Counted from the first letter of the stretch, positions 18,036-26,991 are shown. The stretch is DNA of 64,000 bases from Winogradskyella psychrotolerans (GCF_018860565.1 NZ_JAHKPS010000001.1:170086-234085); one strand, 5' to 3'. Program-made: numbers and translations. The notes: generated by a model not told the origin, from the letters alone.

Positions 18036-20030
18036 TTAGAAGTTGAATTTTAAAGAGGTGAAAATATTGCTTCCCATTCTTGGTATATTTCCCCAATCGG
18101 CATAAGTACTGTAATACTCATTAAGTATGTTTTCTGCGCCAATCTGAACAACGGTTCTGTAATCTTTAATTTTAAACGTGTAGTCTGCAGACAGATTCCA
18201 AATGGTATAAGAAGGAGTTTGATCTTCTCCGTATTCTGGACTGTAATTAATTTGTTCTAAATCGCCATTAACCGACGTTTGAAAATTAAATCGGTTGTAT
18301 CTATAATGGATTGATGATTGATAACTTAAAGGTCTAATAAATGGTAAGTTGTTTTTGTTATCGTCTTTTCCACGAGCATAAGTTAATACACCTTTCCAAT
18401 GAAGATTGTCTAAAATGGTATAGCTAGTATTTAATGAAAAATTGAATAAGGTTGAGTACTCTAAGGAAGTATAGCCTTTAACACCAACAGACTGATAATT
18501 CATGGGGCTTCCCAAACTTAAAATTCGACCAATGATGTAATTCTCAATGTAGAAATAATTTACGTTTGCTTGTAAACTGAATTTATCACCCTTATAACCA
18601 GCACTAGCATTACCTTCGTATGATATCTCGTTTTTAAGGTCAGGATTACCAATATAATCGTAACGGTCAAAACTATTATAAATGTAATAGCCATAGCCTT
18701 CAGAAACAGAAGGAGCTCTATGGCCATAGCCACCTCCTACGGAAAAATTAAAATTTTTAATATCTAATTGATAACCTGCGTGAAAACTAGGTAGTATTCG
18801 TGTTTTTTCTTGAGGCGTTCCAGGGTGAAAAATCCAGTTAAACTCTACGTATTTAGAGTGGTTGTAATTGACGCCTAACGCCCCACCAAAATTAAGTTGA
18901 CTTTTGTCTGAAATCTCCCAAGAGTTATTTAGAGAAATTCCTGCAAAAGTCGTCGTAACTGCAGGCCAACTGTAAGCAAACATAGAGCGCTCACTTCGGT
19001 CTTGTGGATACATGCGCATTTCGGCTGTAGATAAATTGTTATAAGCGTTCAGCTGAATTTCAGAACTAAAATTATTGCTTTTCAAATTTGCTTTAGATAG
19101 TAAACCATAAGTAGTGCTCCAGCCAGGCATATCCATATGTACTAAATTTTCTGGACGTGTGGTATCGTCCATATAATGTTCTATAGCATTAAAATAAATT
19201 TTAGTGTCTAAGGCTCTAAATAGTCCTTCTTTAAACAATTGCTTATATGTTGCTGATGTAATTAAGGCACGCGACAACCATAAATCCATAGGTAAAGCTG
19301 GGTAACCAACATCTTTAGCTTCATCATAAATTGCTTCAACTTTTACAGAAGATAATTCGCTTGTTTTATAGGCTAAACCTAGTGATGCATTGAATTTAGT
19401 AAATTGAGAGTGTTTGACTTCCTCAGTGTTACCATCACTATAGTTTTCAGCTTTTCTATACGCCAAGCTTCCATCTGCCACAAATTTGCTGCCGGAATAA
19501 GATGCATTGGCCAAATTGAAAAATTGTTTGTTATTAAATTCAAATCCGGTTTGGTAAGCTCCATTCCATTTTTTAGAAAGGTTAAAAGGTGTGCTTTTTC
19601 GTTTTAAATCAATACTTCCTGCAACAGTAGCTCCATGCATACTGCCTTCTTGTCCAGACTTGATATCAATTTTAGAGAGGTTGTTACTTTCTACATACGA
19701 GGTGATAGGATCCATTTTATCAGTACAAGCACCAAAAACATGCATACCATCAATAGTAATTGTAGAGCGTTCTGAGCTCATATTATTTAGCAAAGGTTCC
19801 CAAGCATATGCTCCACGTTTTATAAAACTAATATTATCTGAAGACGCCAAAAACTCATCAACTGTAACGGCCATTTTCATGTCTGTTTCAATTTTCTTTT
19901 TAATTATAGTAATTAACTGTACCTCGTCTAAAGCGACAATGCTGTCTTTCTTTTTCTCTTTTTCTGTGTTTTGTGCCGTGGTATATAGGCTAACAAAAAG
20001 CAGTATGACTAGTGTTATGGATTTTTTCAT
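18036..20030 (-). CDS. TonB-dependent receptor (probable copper receptor)
   Basis: A 664-residue outer-membrane receptor: signal peptide (about 1-19), no regulatory-like extension, plug (about 30-150, with MAVTVDEFLASSDNISFIKRGAYAWEPLLNNMSSERSTITIDGMHVFGACTDKMDP and QEGSMHGATVAG) and barrel ending in SLKFNF. The plug motif FGACTDKMDPITSYVE, with Cys and Met residues, resembles receptors found next to copper genes. The genes on both sides (YtkA-like lipoprotein 2 bp upstream, Cys protein, MbnP, MbnH) point to copper or copper-chelate import. The ligand is inferred. Confidence 0.88.
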   Translation of the reverse strand: MKKSITLVILLFVSLYTTAQNTEKEKKKDSIVALDEVQLITIIKKKIETDMKMAVTVDEFLASSDNISFIKRGAYAWEPLLNNMSSERSTITIDGMHVFGACTDKMDPITSYVESNNLSKIDIKSGQEGSMHGATVAGSIDLKRKSTPFNLSKKWNGAYQTGFEFNNKQFFNLANASYSGSKFVADGSLAYRKAENYSDGNTEEVKHSQFTKFNASLGLAYKTSELSSVKVEAIYDEAKDVGYPALPMDLWLSRALITSATYKQLFKEGLFRALDTKIYFNAIEHYMDDTTRPENLVHMDMPGWSTTYGLLSKANLKSNNFSSEIQLNAYNNLSTAEMRMYPQDRSERSMFAYSWPAVTTTFAGISLNNSWEISDKSQLNFGGALGVNYNHSKYVEFNWIFHPGTPQEKTRILPSFHAGYQLDIKNFNFSVGGGYGHRAPSVSEGYGYYIYNSFDRYDYIGNPDLKNEISYEGNASAGYKGDKFSLQANVNYFYIENYIIGRILSLGSPMNYQSVGVKGYTSLEYSTLFNFSLNTSYTILDNLHWKGVLTYARGKDDNKNNLPFIRPLSYQSSIHYRYNRFNFQTSVNGDLEQINYSPEYGEDQTPSYTIWNLSADYTFKIKDYRTVVQIGAENILNEYYSTYADWGNIPRMGSNIFTSLKFNF

Positions 20031-20032
20031 TA

Positions 20033-20959
20033 TTAAAACAGTATATCAATATGCAATTCGCTTCTCTCTCCTTCAATACCTGGTGTAAAATCAGTTGAAA
20101 CTTCGGTGCCTTTAATGATGTCTCCATCTGGATTCTGAAGTCTAAAATTTAAGGTCCAGTTTCCGGTCATGGTATAATTAACTGTTCCGTAATACAAGCC
20201 ATCTTCCTGTTGTGTTAAATTTTGATTGTTTGGAGATGAGTGATTTCCCATTGAAGGTTCTGGCATTCTTGGGTCTAATAATAAAGTGTAGTTGGAAACT
20301 TCTGTATATGAAAACTGAGAAGGGTCTGGGAATGTTCCGGCTTCATTGGAAGGCTGGTTGTATTTGTAAATTCCTGCAACCAATTCATTTTCTGCAATTT
20401 TAGGTTTCTGTGGTGCAACCAAAGCGATAAAATATTGCTCTCCATCATTGGCTGTAAAAGCAGTCATGTTTAAGTTCATGTTTGCTTGTTCTTCAACAAT
20501 GATGTCTTGATTTACAGTATAGGTTTCTCCATTATCTGTAAATGAAATATGCACTTCCCAGTTTTCTAACTCATTACTTTCGCTTGTAAATACAGCGTAA
20601 CCAGAATAGTAGTTGTTTTCTGTATTATAATTTAAGTTGTATTGATGTGGACATGAAGCGTTGTTGCCATTATAATTAGTGATAATGGGTAAAAACGTGA
20701 CGTTAGACGTGCTAATGTTTTCGTTAGTTTGGGTGTTTGTAATTGTTAAATGGATGTCATTATAGCCTTTATACAGTGTCCCATTTAAAGCTTCTATACG
20801 AATTTGATAGTTGTTTTTATTTATTGAAACGACTTCGTTGAACTCAAAATGCTCTACAACTACAGTACTTATTTCAGCTTCGTAATCGGTTTTATCTAGG
20901 GTACAAGATGTCACTGCAACAAGTGCTGCAATGACAAAAAATATATTTTTTTTCATCAC
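20033..20959 (-). CDS. YtkA/FixH-like lipoprotein, first gene of the copper-type operon
   Basis: A 308-residue lipoprotein (VTSC, Cys19) made of two Ig-like beta-sandwiches. The first (about 40-150) has GTLYKGYNDIHLTI, FLPIITNYNGNNASCPH and YYSGYAVFTSESNELENWEVHISF, the pattern of YtkA-like domains. The second (about 165-305) has DPRMPEPSMGNHSSPNN then YYGTVNYTMTGNWTLNFRL, whose Met/His cluster resembles copper-binding sites of this family. The first domain lacks the methionines usually seen before SCPH. It starts the operon with the TonB receptor. An alternative start one codon later is possible. Confidence 0.8.
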   Translation of the reverse strand: MMKKNIFFVIAALVAVTSCTLDKTDYEAEISTVVVEHFEFNEVVSINKNNYQIRIEALNGTLYKGYNDIHLTITNTQTNENISTSNVTFLPIITNYNGNNASCPHQYNLNYNTENNYYSGYAVFTSESNELENWEVHISFTDNGETYTVNQDIIVEEQANMNLNMTAFTANDGEQYFIALVAPQKPKIAENELVAGIYKYNQPSNEAGTFPDPSQFSYTEVSNYTLLLDPRMPEPSMGNHSSPNNQNLTQQEDGLYYGTVNYTMTGNWTLNFRLQNPDGDIIKGTEVSTDFTPGIEGERSELHIDILF

Positions 20960-21265
20960 TTATAGGTGTTTTTATTAAAAAAACTTGAAAATATAGTAGC
21001 GGATATCCCAACTAATAAATACCTATTGAAAACGCAATAGCATTGTATTAAATTAGGAACGTATGAAGACAGAAAAGGTCTTAATACCGCAACAAGAAAT
21101 AAATAGAAGACTCGTGTATAAGATTACTTTTATTGTACGGATTGTACAACAAGACTAGTATGTACGCTTATATGCTAAATTATTAGTGTAAAGCATACCA
21201 CATAATACCTATGTAAAGCATTTGGCTATTGATAGGATTATAAATGACAAGATCTCTATTTAAAC
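20960..21265. other. Intergenic region upstream of the copper-type operon
   Basis: 306 bp with no open reading frame worth calling. It holds the direct repeats ATTGTAC at 21132-21138 and 21142-21148 and scattered ATTG/CAAT words, and should contain the operon promoter, but no good minus-strand TAnnTTTG box was found. Confidence 0.5.
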
Positions 21266-21631
21266 TTAAGCTAAAGGAGGGTGAAAGATAAAATTCATAA
21301 AATCGAATTTATAAATTTTATTATAAGAAGATTCAATTTTTAAATGTTCTGTATTAACAGCAATAACGAGATTGTCATCAAAAATATCTTGAAAGAAGAC
21401 GACTTGATGTTCTGTTGAAGAAGAGTGATTTTTGTCGTTACTTTTTTCTGAATCTGAAGCTTTTGCTAATTCTTTTTTTAAATGACATTTACCGTTACAA
21501 GCTAATTCAGGTTTGTCTTTATTGACGCAAAGTTCATTTTTAATGTAGTCATAAAAAGCAGCGTATTCCACAAATGGAATAGTAGGTTTGAGAAGCATAA
21601 ACAATGCTAAAAAAAGTGTAGCTGTTTTCAC
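21266..21631 (-). CDS. Small secreted protein with CNGKC motif (paralogue)
   Basis: 121 residues: N-terminal hydrophobic segment, then LCVNKDKPELACNGKCHLKKEL, a Ser/Lys/His-rich linker (KNHSSSTEH) and a C-terminus FIFHPPLA. It is clearly homologous to the protein at 17645-18031. It is a separate transcription unit upstream of the copper-type operon. Function unknown. Confidence 0.75.
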   Translation of the reverse strand: MKTATLFLALFMLLKPTIPFVEYAAFYDYIKNELCVNKDKPELACNGKCHLKKELAKASDSEKSNDKNHSSSTEHQVVFFQDIFDDNLVIAVNTEHLKIESSYNKIYKFDFMNFIFHPPLA

Positions 21632-21894
21632 AGCGTAAAGGTCTTTATTTTTTTTAAAACTTCCTAATATTTTAAGATTTGAAATGAGTCATAAAAGTTT
21701 TTAGAAATGGTTGTTATATTAGCTTCCTAAAATCTAATACAGCTTTCAGTGAGACTTGATTTACTATTTGTAAACCTGTTCAGGTTTTCAAAAAATAAGA
21801 TAATTAGCTTGTCTTTTTTGTAATTAAATGATATTATTTTAGAGCATTAAATAAAAGAGACTTTATTTAGCATATAGAAACAAAGTGACCATAC

Positions 21895-22851
21895 ATGAGT
21901 ATAAAGGTTGATAAATTCGTCATATCCATTATTATAGTAATCGTTTTAGCTTATTTCTTTCCAGAATGGGGAATAGAAAGTAGTCAAATTCCTATAGACG
22001 CTATTAGTGAGATAGGCATTTCGCTTATATTCTTTTTTTACGGACTTAAGCTAAATCCAACGCAACTTAAAGCTGGGCTTAAAAACTGGAAATTACATCT
22101 TTTAGTGCAAGGTTCTACATTTTTAATGTTTCCGTTGTTGATTTTATTACTGCGTCCATGTATTCAAAATGAAGCTCAAGAAACCATTTGGTTAGCGTTC
22201 TTTTTTTTAGCAGCATTGCCATCTACAGTATCCTCGTCAGTAGTGATGGTGGCTATGGCTAAAGGAAATGTACCAGCAGCGATTTTTAATGCAAGTATAT
22301 CAGGTATTATTGGTATTGTGTTGACTCCACTTTGGATGGGATTGTTTGTAGATAGTATTCAAACGGATTTTGATTTTACTGAAATTTATATCAAGCTCAT
22401 TGTTCAAATCATTTTACCTGTAATTTTAGGGCTCTTATTGCAACGTTTTTTGGGGGATTTTGCTCGTAAGCACAGCAGCAAATTAACATTGTTTGATAAG
22501 TCTATAATCTTATTAATTATTTACAAGAGTTTTGCGGCATCATTTGACAATAATATTTTTAGTGTGGTGTCATTTTTAGATTTACTCTTCCTTTTTATAG
22601 GAGTCGTAACGTTATTTATAATTGTTTATTCGCTAACAGGATTTATTTCTAAAAAACTTCAACTCAATAATGAAGATCGTATTACAGCACAATTTTGTGG
22701 TACTAAAAAATCATTAGTTCATGGTACTGTTTTTTCTAAAATACTATTCGGAAATATGGCAACTCTAGGTATTGTGTTGTTGCCATTAATGTTGTTTCAT
22801 GCGACACAAATCTTAATTATAAGTGTTATCGCATCTAAGAAAAGCCGTTAG
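21895..22851 (+). CDS. Bile acid:sodium symporter-like transporter (SBF_like, YfeH type)
   Basis: A 318-residue inner-membrane protein with nine to ten hydrophobic helices. The segments IGISLIFFFYGLKLNPTQL and LPSTVSSSVVMVAMAKGNVPAAIFNASISGIIGIVLTPLW are characteristic of the SBF-like branch of the bile acid/arsenite/riboflavin transporter superfamily; FCGTKKSLVHG is the C-terminal signature. Substrate unknown. The gene stands alone on the plus strand, convergent with the small membrane-protein gene downstream. Confidence 0.9.
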   Translation: MSIKVDKFVISIIIVIVLAYFFPEWGIESSQIPIDAISEIGISLIFFFYGLKLNPTQLKAGLKNWKLHLLVQGSTFLMFPLLILLLRPCIQNEAQETIWLAFFFLAALPSTVSSSVVMVAMAKGNVPAAIFNASISGIIGIVLTPLWMGLFVDSIQTDFDFTEIYIKLIVQIILPVILGLLLQRFLGDFARKHSSKLTLFDKSIILLIIYKSFAASFDNNIFSVVSFLDLLFLFIGVVTLFIIVYSLTGFISKKLQLNNEDRITAQFCGTKKSLVHGTVFSKILFGNMATLGIVLLPLMLFHATQILIISVIASKKSR

Positions 22852-22863
22852 TTTTTATATTTT

Positions 22864-23016
22864 CTAAAACCATTCAAAGTGGATTCCAGAGGCAACTACA
22901 GCACCTACTAAAATGATAAGTATAAGAATTATTATTCGTGCTCCAAATTTTGTTTTGTTATCCTTTTGAAAGACGTAATCGCGTCTTTTTTCATCTTCTT
23001 CTTTTACAAACTTCAT
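22864..23016 (-). CDS. Small single-pass membrane protein, 50 residues
   Basis: A short reading frame from ATG at 23016 to TAG at 22864. It has a charged N-terminus (MKFVKEEDEKRRDYVFQKD), one membrane helix (about residues 27-43, IIILILIILVGAVVAS) and the end GIHFEWF. It begins 11 bp after the aldehyde dehydrogenase stop and is probably co-transcribed. No family recognised; the codon use and the clean topology make it likely to be real. Confidence 0.65.
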   Translation of the reverse strand: MKFVKEEDEKRRDYVFQKDNKTKFGARIIILILIILVGAVVASGIHFEWF

Positions 23017-23027
23017 AATTTTAAATT

Positions 23028-24392
23028 TTACTTATTAATATATACGGTTTTCCTATTTACAAAGGCTAGCATACCTTCTTTTGATAATTCTCGGCCATAG
23101 CCTGAAATTTTAGTACCTCCAAACGGTAATCTTGGATCTGATTTTACCATTTCATTGATAAAAAAAGCACCGTCTTCAATTTCTGATGTGCGTTGTAATG
23201 CCGCATCGTAATCTGATGTAAACACCATGGTACCTAATCCAAACTTAGACTTTGATGCCATTATATATGCTTCGTCTTCTGATTGTACTTTAATAATGGC
23301 AGCTACAGGACCAAAAGTTTCTTCTTTAAATACAGGCATTTCTGCTGTAACATTAGTTAGGATTGTAGGTTGAAAATAAGCACCATCTCGTTTATTCCCA
23401 AGTGTTACTTTAGCACCTAAATCAATTGATTTTTGAACTTGTTTTTCTAAAGTTTCAGCTAAATCTTCACGAGCTAAACACGATATTGTAGTATCGTCTT
23501 CTAGTGGATTTCCATAGTTTAAGGCTATTACTTTTGATGTGAATTTTTCAATAAAGTCATCATAAATATCTTCTACAACTATAAACCGCTTAGCTGCAAT
23601 GCAACTTTGCCCAGAATTTTGCATTCGTGCTTTTACAATCGTTTCTATGTGCCTGTCTAAATCTGCATCTTTTAAAACAATACACGCGTTGTTTCCACCT
23701 AATTCTAATAGTGAAGGTTTAAGGTTTTTTCCTGCGAGTTCTGCTATTTTTCGACCTGCTTTTTCACTTCCAGTTAAGGAAACTGCTTTAACAATGTCAT
23801 TTGACATAAGTTTTTCAATGCCTTCATGATCTGTAACTAAAGTTTGAAAACATCCTTTTGGAAACTTAGCATCTAAAAAAAGTTTTTCAATAGCTATAGC
23901 ACAACCTGTAACATTAGAAGCGTGTTTTAGAAGTGCTACATTGCCTGCTGCTAATGTTGGTACAGCAAATCTAAATACTTGCCAAAACGGATAATTCCAA
24001 GGCATTACAGCTAAAATACAGCCTAAAGGATCATAACTTATAAAGCTTTCATGTGCTTCGGTTGCAATAATGTCGTCTTGTAAAAAATGATCCGAATTTT
24101 GGATATAAAAATCAATTAGATAAATACATTTTTCTATTTCAGCTCTACTTTCTGCAATGGGTTTTCCCATTTCTTTTGTAATGAGTAGGCTTAATTCGGT
24201 TTTATTCTGGTGTAATTCATTAGCTAAATTTTGCATTAGCGCTACACGTGTTTTAATCTCTAATTGTTTCCATGTTTTAAATGTTGAATCGGCTAATTCT
24301 AATTTCTCTTTTAGTTTAGATTCAGAATCCATAGTATAGGTTTCTAAATGATTTCCGTTAAATGGATGGTATGTTTTAATACTTGTTTTCAT
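23028..24392 (-). CDS. NAD(P)-dependent aldehyde dehydrogenase, succinate-semialdehyde type
   Basis: A 454-residue ALDH-superfamily enzyme that oxidises an aldehyde to the acid. Key features: PWNYPFWQVFRFAVPTLAAGN (cofactor site), LTGSEKAGRKIAE (Rossmann glycine motif), ELGGNNACIV containing the general-base glutamate, and NSGQSCIAAKR with the catalytic cysteine. Length and start (MKTSIKTYHPFNG) resemble GabD/Sad-type succinate-semialdehyde dehydrogenases of this size. A minus-strand TAGATTTG box at 24410-24417 lies 18 bp upstream of the start. The substrate is assigned by overall similarity only. Confidence 0.9.
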   Translation of the reverse strand: MKTSIKTYHPFNGNHLETYTMDSESKLKEKLELADSTFKTWKQLEIKTRVALMQNLANELHQNKTELSLLITKEMGKPIAESRAEIEKCIYLIDFYIQNSDHFLQDDIIATEAHESFISYDPLGCILAVMPWNYPFWQVFRFAVPTLAAGNVALLKHASNVTGCAIAIEKLFLDAKFPKGCFQTLVTDHEGIEKLMSNDIVKAVSLTGSEKAGRKIAELAGKNLKPSLLELGGNNACIVLKDADLDRHIETIVKARMQNSGQSCIAAKRFIVVEDIYDDFIEKFTSKVIALNYGNPLEDDTTISCLAREDLAETLEKQVQKSIDLGAKVTLGNKRDGAYFQPTILTNVTAEMPVFKEETFGPVAAIIKVQSEDEAYIMASKSKFGLGTMVFTSDYDAALQRTSEIEDGAFFINEMVKSDPRLPFGGTKISGYGRELSKEGMLAFVNRKTVYINK

Positions 24393-24409
24393 AGGATTAT
24401 TCTATTCTT

Positions 24410-24417
24410 CAAATCTA
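24410..24417 (-). promoter_or_regulatory. -7 box of the aldehyde dehydrogenase promoter
   Basis: TAGATTTG on the minus strand fits TAnnTTTG. No TTG at the right distance was found, so only the -7 element is claimed. Confidence 0.4.
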
Positions 24418-24532
24418 GATTTATTTATGTTTTTGAGTTAATTCAATTGCTAAAATGTTTGACGCTAACACTAAAACAGCATTACAGCTAATATTGCTAT
24501 GTAAAGAGTTAAGCTGTGGCTTATCTTGACTA

Positions 24533-24540
24533 TATCTTTG
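24533..24540 (+). promoter_or_regulatory. -7 box upstream of the YtxH gene
   Basis: TATCTTTG fits TAnnTTTG, 50 bp before the start codon of the YtxH gene. The upstream TTG element is not evident. Confidence 0.4.
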
Positions 24541-24590
24541 TCTAACAGCAGTGTGCTGAATAATAAAATTAACTATAAAAATTAAATAAC

Positions 24591-24923
24591 ATGAGTAATA
24601 ACGGAAATACAGTTTTAGGGATACTAGCAGGAACAGCAGTAGGAGCGGTTTTAGGAATTTTGTTTGCCCCAGATAAGGGTAGTGTAACTAGACAAAGAAT
24701 TGCAGACGAAGCAGCAACAAAAAGAGATTTAATGGCAGAGAAGGCTACCGAATTAAGAGATTCTTTAGGTAATAGCATTTCTTCTCATAAAGAAAATTTA
24801 GACCATCAGGTAGAATCTATAGTTTCTAATGCAAGTTATAAGGCAGAAGATGTCATCACTACACTTGAGGCGAAATTAAAGGATTTAAAAGCTAAGAATA
24901 AGAATTTACAGAAAAAAGCCTAA
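24591..24923 (+). CDS. YtxH domain protein
   Basis: 110 residues. Residues about 5-28 are a glycine-rich membrane segment ending GILFAPDKGS, the YtxH signature (G-x-LFAP-x-G). The rest is a charged helical/coiled region. YtxH proteins are widespread general-stress envelope proteins of unknown mechanism. It is followed after 3 bp by the holin-like gene, then by a 68-residue protein, forming a three-gene operon. Confidence 0.92.
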   Translation: MSNNGNTVLGILAGTAVGAVLGILFAPDKGSVTRQRIADEAATKRDLMAEKATELRDSLGNSISSHKENLDHQVESIVSNASYKAEDVITTLEAKLKDLKAKNKNLQKKA

Positions 24924-24926
24924 TAG

Positions 24927-25274
24927 ATGAGTGTTTTTGACGACCTAAACCATACAGCAAGCAAAGTTTCACATATTGGTGAGCGCTACGTTAAGGCGTC
25001 TCACCAATATTTTAGATTGAAAATTTTTCAACAACTAACATTGTCATTAAGTTTAGTGACTAAGGTATTGGCTGTAGGAAGTCTATTATTTGCAGGCTTA
25101 GTATTCTTATCTATTGCAGCAGCATTAGAAATAGGTAATGCTTTAAATAGCTATGCGCTAGGATTTTTAATAGTAGGTGTGGCTTATGTTATACTGTCAC
25201 TTATAATCTATAAGTTAAGAACAAAATTCAATTCGTTTATCATAAAAAAAGTAGGACTTAAATTTTTTAATTAA
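24927..25274 (+). CDS. Phage_holin_3_6-like (Holin-X) membrane protein
   Basis: 115 residues with two central membrane helices (about 52-74 and 80-103) framed by amphipathic segments (SKVSHIGERYVKASHQYFRLKIFQQL). This is the layout of the Actinobacterial Holin-X/phage_holin_3_6 family, which commonly pairs with YtxH in envelope-stress operons. The family name does not imply phage origin; no phage gene is nearby. The next gene starts 1 bp after its stop. Confidence 0.82.
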   Translation: MSVFDDLNHTASKVSHIGERYVKASHQYFRLKIFQQLTLSLSLVTKVLAVGSLLFAGLVFLSIAAALEIGNALNSYALGFLIVGVAYVILSLIIYKLRTKFNSFIIKKVGLKFFN

Positions 25275-25275
25275 T

Positions 25276-25482
25276 ATGAAGACATACGCAACATTTGAAG
25301 AAATTGATAACGATTTAAAACGTTTTAAACTAGAGCGTGATATTGCATGGGAAGAATTAAAATTGACAAAAGGTGAATTTAAGGAAGATTTGCAGCCATT
25401 AAATTGGGTAAGTACAGCCTTAAAATTAACTAGGAAATACAGTTTTATTGCACTAATTAGAAAATGGATTTTTAAAAAGTAA
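25276..25482 (+). CDS. Small DUF6327-like protein of the YtxH operon
   Basis: 68 residues. The first half is a charged helix with the FEEIDNDLKRFKLERDIAWEEL pattern and the second a short hydrophobic/basic helix ending WIFKK. This resembles the DUF6327-type small proteins that follow YtxH and holin-like genes in flavobacteria (recognised from memory, moderate certainty). Function unknown. Confidence 0.75.
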   Translation: MKTYATFEEIDNDLKRFKLERDIAWEELKLTKGEFKEDLQPLNWVSTALKLTRKYSFIALIRKWIFKK

Positions 25483-25739
25483 TTTTCAGCTTGTTTTAGT
25501 CTCACATGTCTAATAAATATAGTTTAGTTTTTATGTGAAATTTAAAACGACCTTAAAGTATGATATGGAGTAAACTAAACCCCCTTCAGATCGGTCCTCT
25601 AAATTGTATGGTTTAGCAGGACTTTTTAATGCATTCTCACCAGCGCTCTAAGTTCTATACAGTTAACTTTTAAACTTATAGAGCAAATTTGTTGAGGTTC
25701 ATAAAATTACCTTTGACTAGTAACCAAAAAGAATTACAA

Positions 25740-26174
25740 ATGAACATATACGAAGCCATACGAATTGACCACGATATCCAAAGAGAACTTTTAGACAAAT
25801 TAACACAGACTAAAGGAGACTCAAAAGAGAGAGCGGAAATTTTTAATAAACTAAAAAAAGAACTCGATTTGCATGCCAATGCAGAGGAGCGACACTTCTA
25901 TAAACCCTTAATTCCAACAGACATGATGCAAGAACATGCTAGACATGGAATTGCAGAGCACCATGAGATTGATGAGCTTATAGAACAGTTGGAAGAGACT
26001 GAAATGGACTCTTCAGCCTGGCTAAAAACAGCCAAAGATTTAAAAGAAAAAGTAGAACACCATTTGGAAGATGAAGAGCATACTTTTTTTCAGTTATCAG
26101 GTAAAATTTTAACCGAAAATCAAAAGGAGGAATTAGCAACAAAATATAATGCATATATGGAAGCGCATCGGTAA
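25740..26174 (+). CDS. Hemerythrin-domain protein
   Basis: 144 residues forming a four-helix hemerythrin-like HHE domain: IRIDHDIQRELLDKL (first His), LDLHANAEERHFYKPLI (H..E..H), HGIAEHHEIDELIEQL and LKEKVEHHLEDEEHTFF. These supply the di-iron ligands. The ATG at 25740 is chosen over an upstream TTG at 25689, since the family begins at NIYEAIRIDHD. Likely binds oxygen or NO, or repairs iron centres under oxidative stress. Sits within the stress-protein cluster. Confidence 0.9.
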   Translation: MNIYEAIRIDHDIQRELLDKLTQTKGDSKERAEIFNKLKKELDLHANAEERHFYKPLIPTDMMQEHARHGIAEHHEIDELIEQLEETEMDSSAWLKTAKDLKEKVEHHLEDEEHTFFQLSGKILTENQKEELATKYNAYMEAHR

Positions 26175-26335
26175 AAATTAAGAATTAAATCTGTTTTTTA
26201 TTTGAGCTAAAACTGAAATCTTTTGCATTAATTTAGGTTGGATAATTCCCTTAATTTTATCAAGTAAAGTAAAGATGTTAAGTGATACACATCTCTAAAA
26301 TAAAGTGTCAGAAATTTAAAAAAAAAAATAGAATT

Positions 26336-26785
26336 ATGAGTACTTACACAGAAGAAGTCGGAGAAAAATTAAACAATTTATTAGAAAAAACATACGATGC
26401 TGAAAAAGGTTTTACTAAAGCGGCAGAAAATATAGAACACGCTTCATTAAAATCATACTTTAGAAACAAAGCGCAAGAGCGTCTTAATTTTGGACGTGAA
26501 TTAAAGCAGGAAATTAGAAGCTTTAATCAAGATGTAGACAAAGGAGGAAGTTTAACAGGAAAAGCGCACAGAGCGTGGATGGATGTTAAAAGTTTGTTTT
26601 CAGCCGATGATGAACAATCAATGTTAAACGAAGCTATTAGGGGAGAAAAAGCAGCTATTGAAGAATACGAAGATGTAATAAATGAGACAAGCCTCCCAAT
26701 GAGTACAAAATCAGTATTACAATCGCAGAAATCCACCATTACTAATGGGTTGGCAAAAATAAATGTATTAGAAGACTTACATTAA
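26336..26785 (+). CDS. PA2169-family four-helix-bundle protein (DUF2383)
   Basis: 149 residues. STYTEEVGEKLNNLLEKTYDAEKGFTKAAEN and ERLNFGRELKQEI, then GEKAAIEEYEDVI, are the pattern of the DUF2383/PA2169 family, a ferritin-like four-helix bundle. The ATG at 26336 is preferred over an upstream start at 26282, because the residues before it are basic and not conserved. It stands next to the hemerythrin gene. Function is not established, but a general stress role is usual. Confidence 0.88.
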   Translation: MSTYTEEVGEKLNNLLEKTYDAEKGFTKAAENIEHASLKSYFRNKAQERLNFGRELKQEIRSFNQDVDKGGSLTGKAHRAWMDVKSLFSADDEQSMLNEAIRGEKAAIEEYEDVINETSLPMSTKSVLQSQKSTITNGLAKINVLEDLH

Positions 26786-26821
26786 TAGCGGAACATAGTT
26801 AGATTAGGTTTGGTTAGGTTG

Positions 26822-26860
26822 GGAAAGGTGTCATATGTAAATATGGCACTTTTCCTTTTT
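26822..26860 (+). terminator. Terminator after the DUF2383 gene
   Basis: A 15-bp stem with GU wobbles (26822-26836 with 26841-26855), a GTAA loop and five T. It lies 37 bp after the stop codon. Confidence 0.85.
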
Positions 26861-26991
26861 ATAAATATTAGTTATATGAGTTAGTAATCGTATGAAATGT
26901 GTTAAATGTTTGTAGGTTAGTTGTTTATCTTTATGTCATAAGGAATTAGACGGGCTAGTTTCGAATATTAATACTAAAAAACCAAAAAATT

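Noticed and set aside
19591..20088. A 165-residue frame antisense to the TonB receptor
   Set aside because: It is a by-product of codon bias in the receptor gene; no promoter, motif or homology, and it crosses two real genes.
24927..25274. Phage holin as evidence for a prophage
   Set aside because: The protein belongs to a chromosomal stress-linked family and no other phage gene is present.
25689..25739. An upstream TTG start for the hemerythrin-like protein
   Set aside because: The extra 17 residues are basic and not part of the fold; the ATG at 25740 fits the family start.
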